This document shows positions 61,253 to 64,000 of a stretch of DNA of 64,000 nucleotides, one piece after another. Source of the DNA: Paraescarpia echinospica (Eukaryota; Annelida; Polychaeta; Sabellida; Siboglinidae); the NCBI GenBank assembly GCA_020002185.1, contig CM034537.1, forward strand, positions 14,982,244-15,046,243. Reading direction: 5' to 3'. Position 1 is the first letter of the stretch. Every line of letters begins with the position of its first letter. The notes under the pieces were generated by a model. It was not told the origin of the DNA. It searched no databases and worked only from the letters and a program-made list of their open reading frames with translations. Both the position numbers and the translations under genes were made by a program.

Positions 61253-61942
61253 ATGCCTAGGTCAAAACAAGTTGCACGGCTGGAGTCTGCCAGATCAGAC
61301 AGCAACGTTGTCGAGGAATTCGACGCGAACCGGTTTAAACTGATTATACAAGAACTACTAACTGATGAAATCGTCCTGAATAAAATGAAAACGGTCCTAT
61401 ACCCCAAAAAACTTAGTGACGGGATGGACTACTTAAAATCAAAAATCGACGAACTCACCAAAGCTTTACAAGCAAAAGATGAGCGAATTGCGGGCTTAGA
61501 AACCAAAGTCCAAGATCTAGAAATCCAGCTTGATGTATATGAACAATACTCCCGCAGGACGAATCTCCGCTTCCTGGGAGTCGATGAGACCGTCAGCGAC
61601 GATATAATTGAAGAGTCGGTGATCGAAATTGTCAACAAGACGATGTGCGTTTCCCCTCCGCCCTGGTCAGCGATATAGTCCGGTATCACAGAATCGGAAA
61701 AAAAAACACCAATCAATTGACACGCAACGCCCTCGCCCCGTGATTGTGAAGTTTCACATCGAACGTCGGAGAGATGAAGTGTTCCGCCAGCGAAGCAAGC
61801 TGAAGTCAAGTTCAGACGCAAATCATGCAACGAAAACAAGGAACTATCCAGGACACTTGGACTTTCAACGGGAAAATACTCATAAAGGATCGGCACAACA
61901 AGATCTTTGCCGTCTCTACGACGCCTGACATTCCATCGAAGT
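61253..61942 (+). pseudogene. LINE ORF1 (coiled-coil nucleic-acid-binding type), frame-broken
   Basis: Starts MPRSKQVARLESARSDSNVV. A coiled coil occupies residues about 65-105 (heptads in LKSKIDELTKALQAKDERIA, GLETKVQDLEIQLDVYEQYS), followed by YSRRTNLRFLGV, the start of the RRM-like domain of L1-type ORF1 proteins. The frame stops at 61676; homology resumes in other frames with PVIVKFHIERRRDEVFRQ and TWTFNGKILIKDRHNKIF up to about 61942. At least two frameshifts. Confidence 0.75.
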
Positions 61943-62339
61943 AGAGGTTTAAAATGTGAGCAGCTTATAATTTATGACAGTTAACACTGGAAAAGCTAAG
62001 TTTCCTCGATTTATTCTCACCTAAAGCTACAATCGATGCTAATCGTTTTATTGCAATTAATATTATGTTCTGTATTGACACAGTGCATGTTTTCATATTC
62101 ATGCTACAGTTTACTATATCTAAATCTCAAAATTACAAACAGTAACGCAATGATGATGTATCTTTACTTAAATTGTTTGTTATACATGATATCACTACCA
62201 GTAAATTTACATACCGAATTATTGGAGCAATGCTATTTGCAGATATGTAAAAATACCAATAGATTAAATAATAGATTTACACGATTTATTCCTACAACAT
62301 TATGGAGATGCCCACAAAAATTGCTTAAATACAATTTTA

Positions 62340-63638
62340 CATGTTAATGATGATGAAAACCTTGAAAACGACAGTTTGCCAATAATGAAGTCTTCATCGT
62401 ATTATGACACCGACAATTTTAAGTCACTGATAAATACCAAAACAAATAGTTTTGGCATACTGAGTACAAATATACAATCTATTAACGCTAAATTCAACGA
62501 GATCGAGATCTTTGTAAAAGAACTGCAGCTACTTAACTATGCTTTCAGCATTATATGTATTCAGGAAAGTTGGTTAACTGAACAAGACGATTTATGTAAC
62601 ATCCAGTTAGAAGATTATACTTGCATTTCATTAGGTAAGATTTGTAGAACCAAAGGAGGTCTAATTATGTATGATCACTCTAAATATAATTACAAGGTAT
62701 TGCAATGTATAAAAAACGAAAATTGGGAAGGACAGCTAATTGAAATCACTGGGGATGGGCTTATAAAACCTGTGATAGTTGGTAATATATATAGGCCTCC
62801 ACGAGACTTAAATTGTGATTACAAACAATTTATTGAAGAATTTGCATCATTCTTATCACAATTTGAATTCCAAAAATCTGAAGTTATTATTGCTGGCGAT
62901 TTTAATATAAACTTGCTTAAAATTAATGATAAAGAATATTGTAGTGAGTTTTACGACACCATAACAGGATTCAGTTTCTTTCCAAAAATAACATTCCCAA
63001 CCAGATTGTCTGCCCTAAATGGCTCATTGATCGACAATCTGTTTTGTAAAGTTAGTCAATTAATGCTACAATCAATTGCAGGTATCTTAATCAAACAATT
63101 TTCAGACCACCAACCATATTTTATATTTATTGACACTGCTCCGGTTAATAAATGTCCTCCTAAATTAGTTAAAATACATTTACAGAATGAAACAGCTATG
63201 TCAAATTTTGCTTATGAAATAATCAACTCAAATATTATAGAGAAATTAGATAACGACCCTTTGCACGATCCAAATAACAATTACAAAATAATCATTGGTG
63301 TACTTGAAAAGGCAAATTGAAATCACATGCCATTTAAATTAGTGACGTTTAATAAATATAAACATAAAAACTCCCTATGGATAACTAATGGTATACTAAA
63401 ATCCATAAAATACAGAGACAAGCTATATAAACAGCTTAAGATGTCAAATCCAACATCTATTGATTATTTCATTAACAAAAAAAACTTAAAAACTTATAAT
63501 GGTATCTTAAAAAGAAGCATCAGAATAGCAATTTTTTTACATTATGAACAATTGTTTAACAGGTACAAAAATGACACAAGGAAAACTTGGAAAACTATAA
63601 ATGAAATTCTGCAAAGACCCAACAAAAAAGATCATTAA
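62340..63638 (+). pseudogene. LINE ORF2 endonuclease domain with in-frame stop
   Basis: APE-type endonuclease: LSTNIQSINAKFNEIEIFVK, ICIQESWL (catalytic Glu), KGGLIMY, GNIYRPPRD, IAGDFNINLL (catalytic D..N), SDHQPYFIFID (DH). A TGA at 63318-63320 interrupts the frame, which then continues unchanged in the linker (MPFKLVTFNKYKHKNSLWIT) to 63638. The first ATG is at 62376, but the frame is open upstream (DDENLENDSLP). The RT part follows after a frameshift near 63640. Confidence 0.82.
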
Positions 63639-64000
63639 CGAAATATTTTAGAGAAGGAGAACACAAAATAACTGACGATGTTGAAATTGCTAATGCCTTT
63701 AATGTATTGTTTTCCAATTCCAAGAAATTAACGAATAGTCAATTCTCAGAATAATTGACAATTTCTCTGCAAAAACCAGTAGTGGCTATGATGGAATCAC
63801 AATGAAACAAATAAAATATTAAACATTTATTTTAATAAAACCCTTAACATTACTTCTTAATAAAATATTAAAAACTGGAATTTTCCCAGATAAGTTAAAA
63901 ATTGCAAAAGTTATTCCTATCTTTAAAAATGATGACGAAACATTATTTTATAACTACAGACCGATATCTCTGCTACCAGTAATTTCTAAGGTTATCGAAA

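Larger units (their letters stand above)
61253..64000 (+). mobile_element. Non-LTR retrotransposon, ORF1 and first part of ORF2, runs off window
   Basis: ORF1 (61253 to about 61942) and ORF2 (from about 62340) in the normal LINE order, followed at 63640-64000 by the start of RT ([61 protein letters not shown]). Family shared with the minus-strand copy at 39595-41160. Several frame lesions make it inactive. Confidence 0.85.

Overview
This is a eukaryotic, animal nuclear window: AT-rich, full of introns with GT..AG splice sites, non-LTR retrotransposons, SINEs, MITEs and satellites. The host genes have bilaterian homologues (a PTPN1/PTPN2-type phosphatase and a class A peptide-type GPCR). The repeat mix (CR1-like, EN/RT-type LINEs, Ty3/gypsy, pogo-like MITEs, tRNA-SINEs) fits an invertebrate, probably marine, draft genome. 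I cannot name the species. There is nothing prokaryotic here.

Layout. 1-4.2 kb holds LINE debris, including a decayed CR1 copy. 4.8-6.8 kb (minus) carries the last three exons of a class A GPCR (TM5, TM6, TM7 plus tail), cut off upstream by a 1000-N gap at 7019-8018. Just right of the gap, a CpG-rich segment leads into exon 1 of the main gene, a plus-strand tail-anchored protein tyrosine phosphatase of the PTP1B/TC-PTP family. It has nine coding exons from 8234 to 46272. The exons join in frame to 460 codons with the WPD loop, the [11 protein letters not shown]-loop, the Q-loop and a C-terminal membrane anchor.

Its introns hold most of the window's repeats. Intron 1 (18.8 kb) contains a composite element: a non-LTR retrotransposon whose endonuclease-coding segment has expanded into a 3-kb, 70-bp-unit minisatellite (10604-13668), and whose 3' end is split by an almost complete 4.8-kb CR1-like element (14421-19208). 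Introns 2 and 3 hold two copies of a 2-3 kb hairpin-ended repeat (28.1-30.3 and 32.6-35.3 kb) and tRNA-derived SINEs. Introns 5 and 6 hold a SINE fragment, two pogo-type MITEs, a LINE and a 36-bp minisatellite.

Right of the phosphatase (47.8-64 kb) come mostly non-coding sequence, a CR1-type LINE tail, Ty3/gypsy pol remnants (minus), several short tandem arrays, and two minus-strand exons (58361-58485, 59714-59830) encoding a Ser/Thr-rich stretch and a hydrophobic, GPI-signal-like C-terminus. From 61.25 kb to the window end there is a damaged LINE with ORF1 and the start of ORF2.

The most noteworthy observations are the minisatellite born from a retrotransposon endonuclease reading frame, an in-frame stop built into the last splice donor of the phosphatase (predicting a soluble isoform by intron retention), the precisely bounded nested CR1, a cluster of GTGACTTCCGTGAC motifs, and a perfect 20-bp hairpin. 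All calls were made by reading the sequence; no database search was run.
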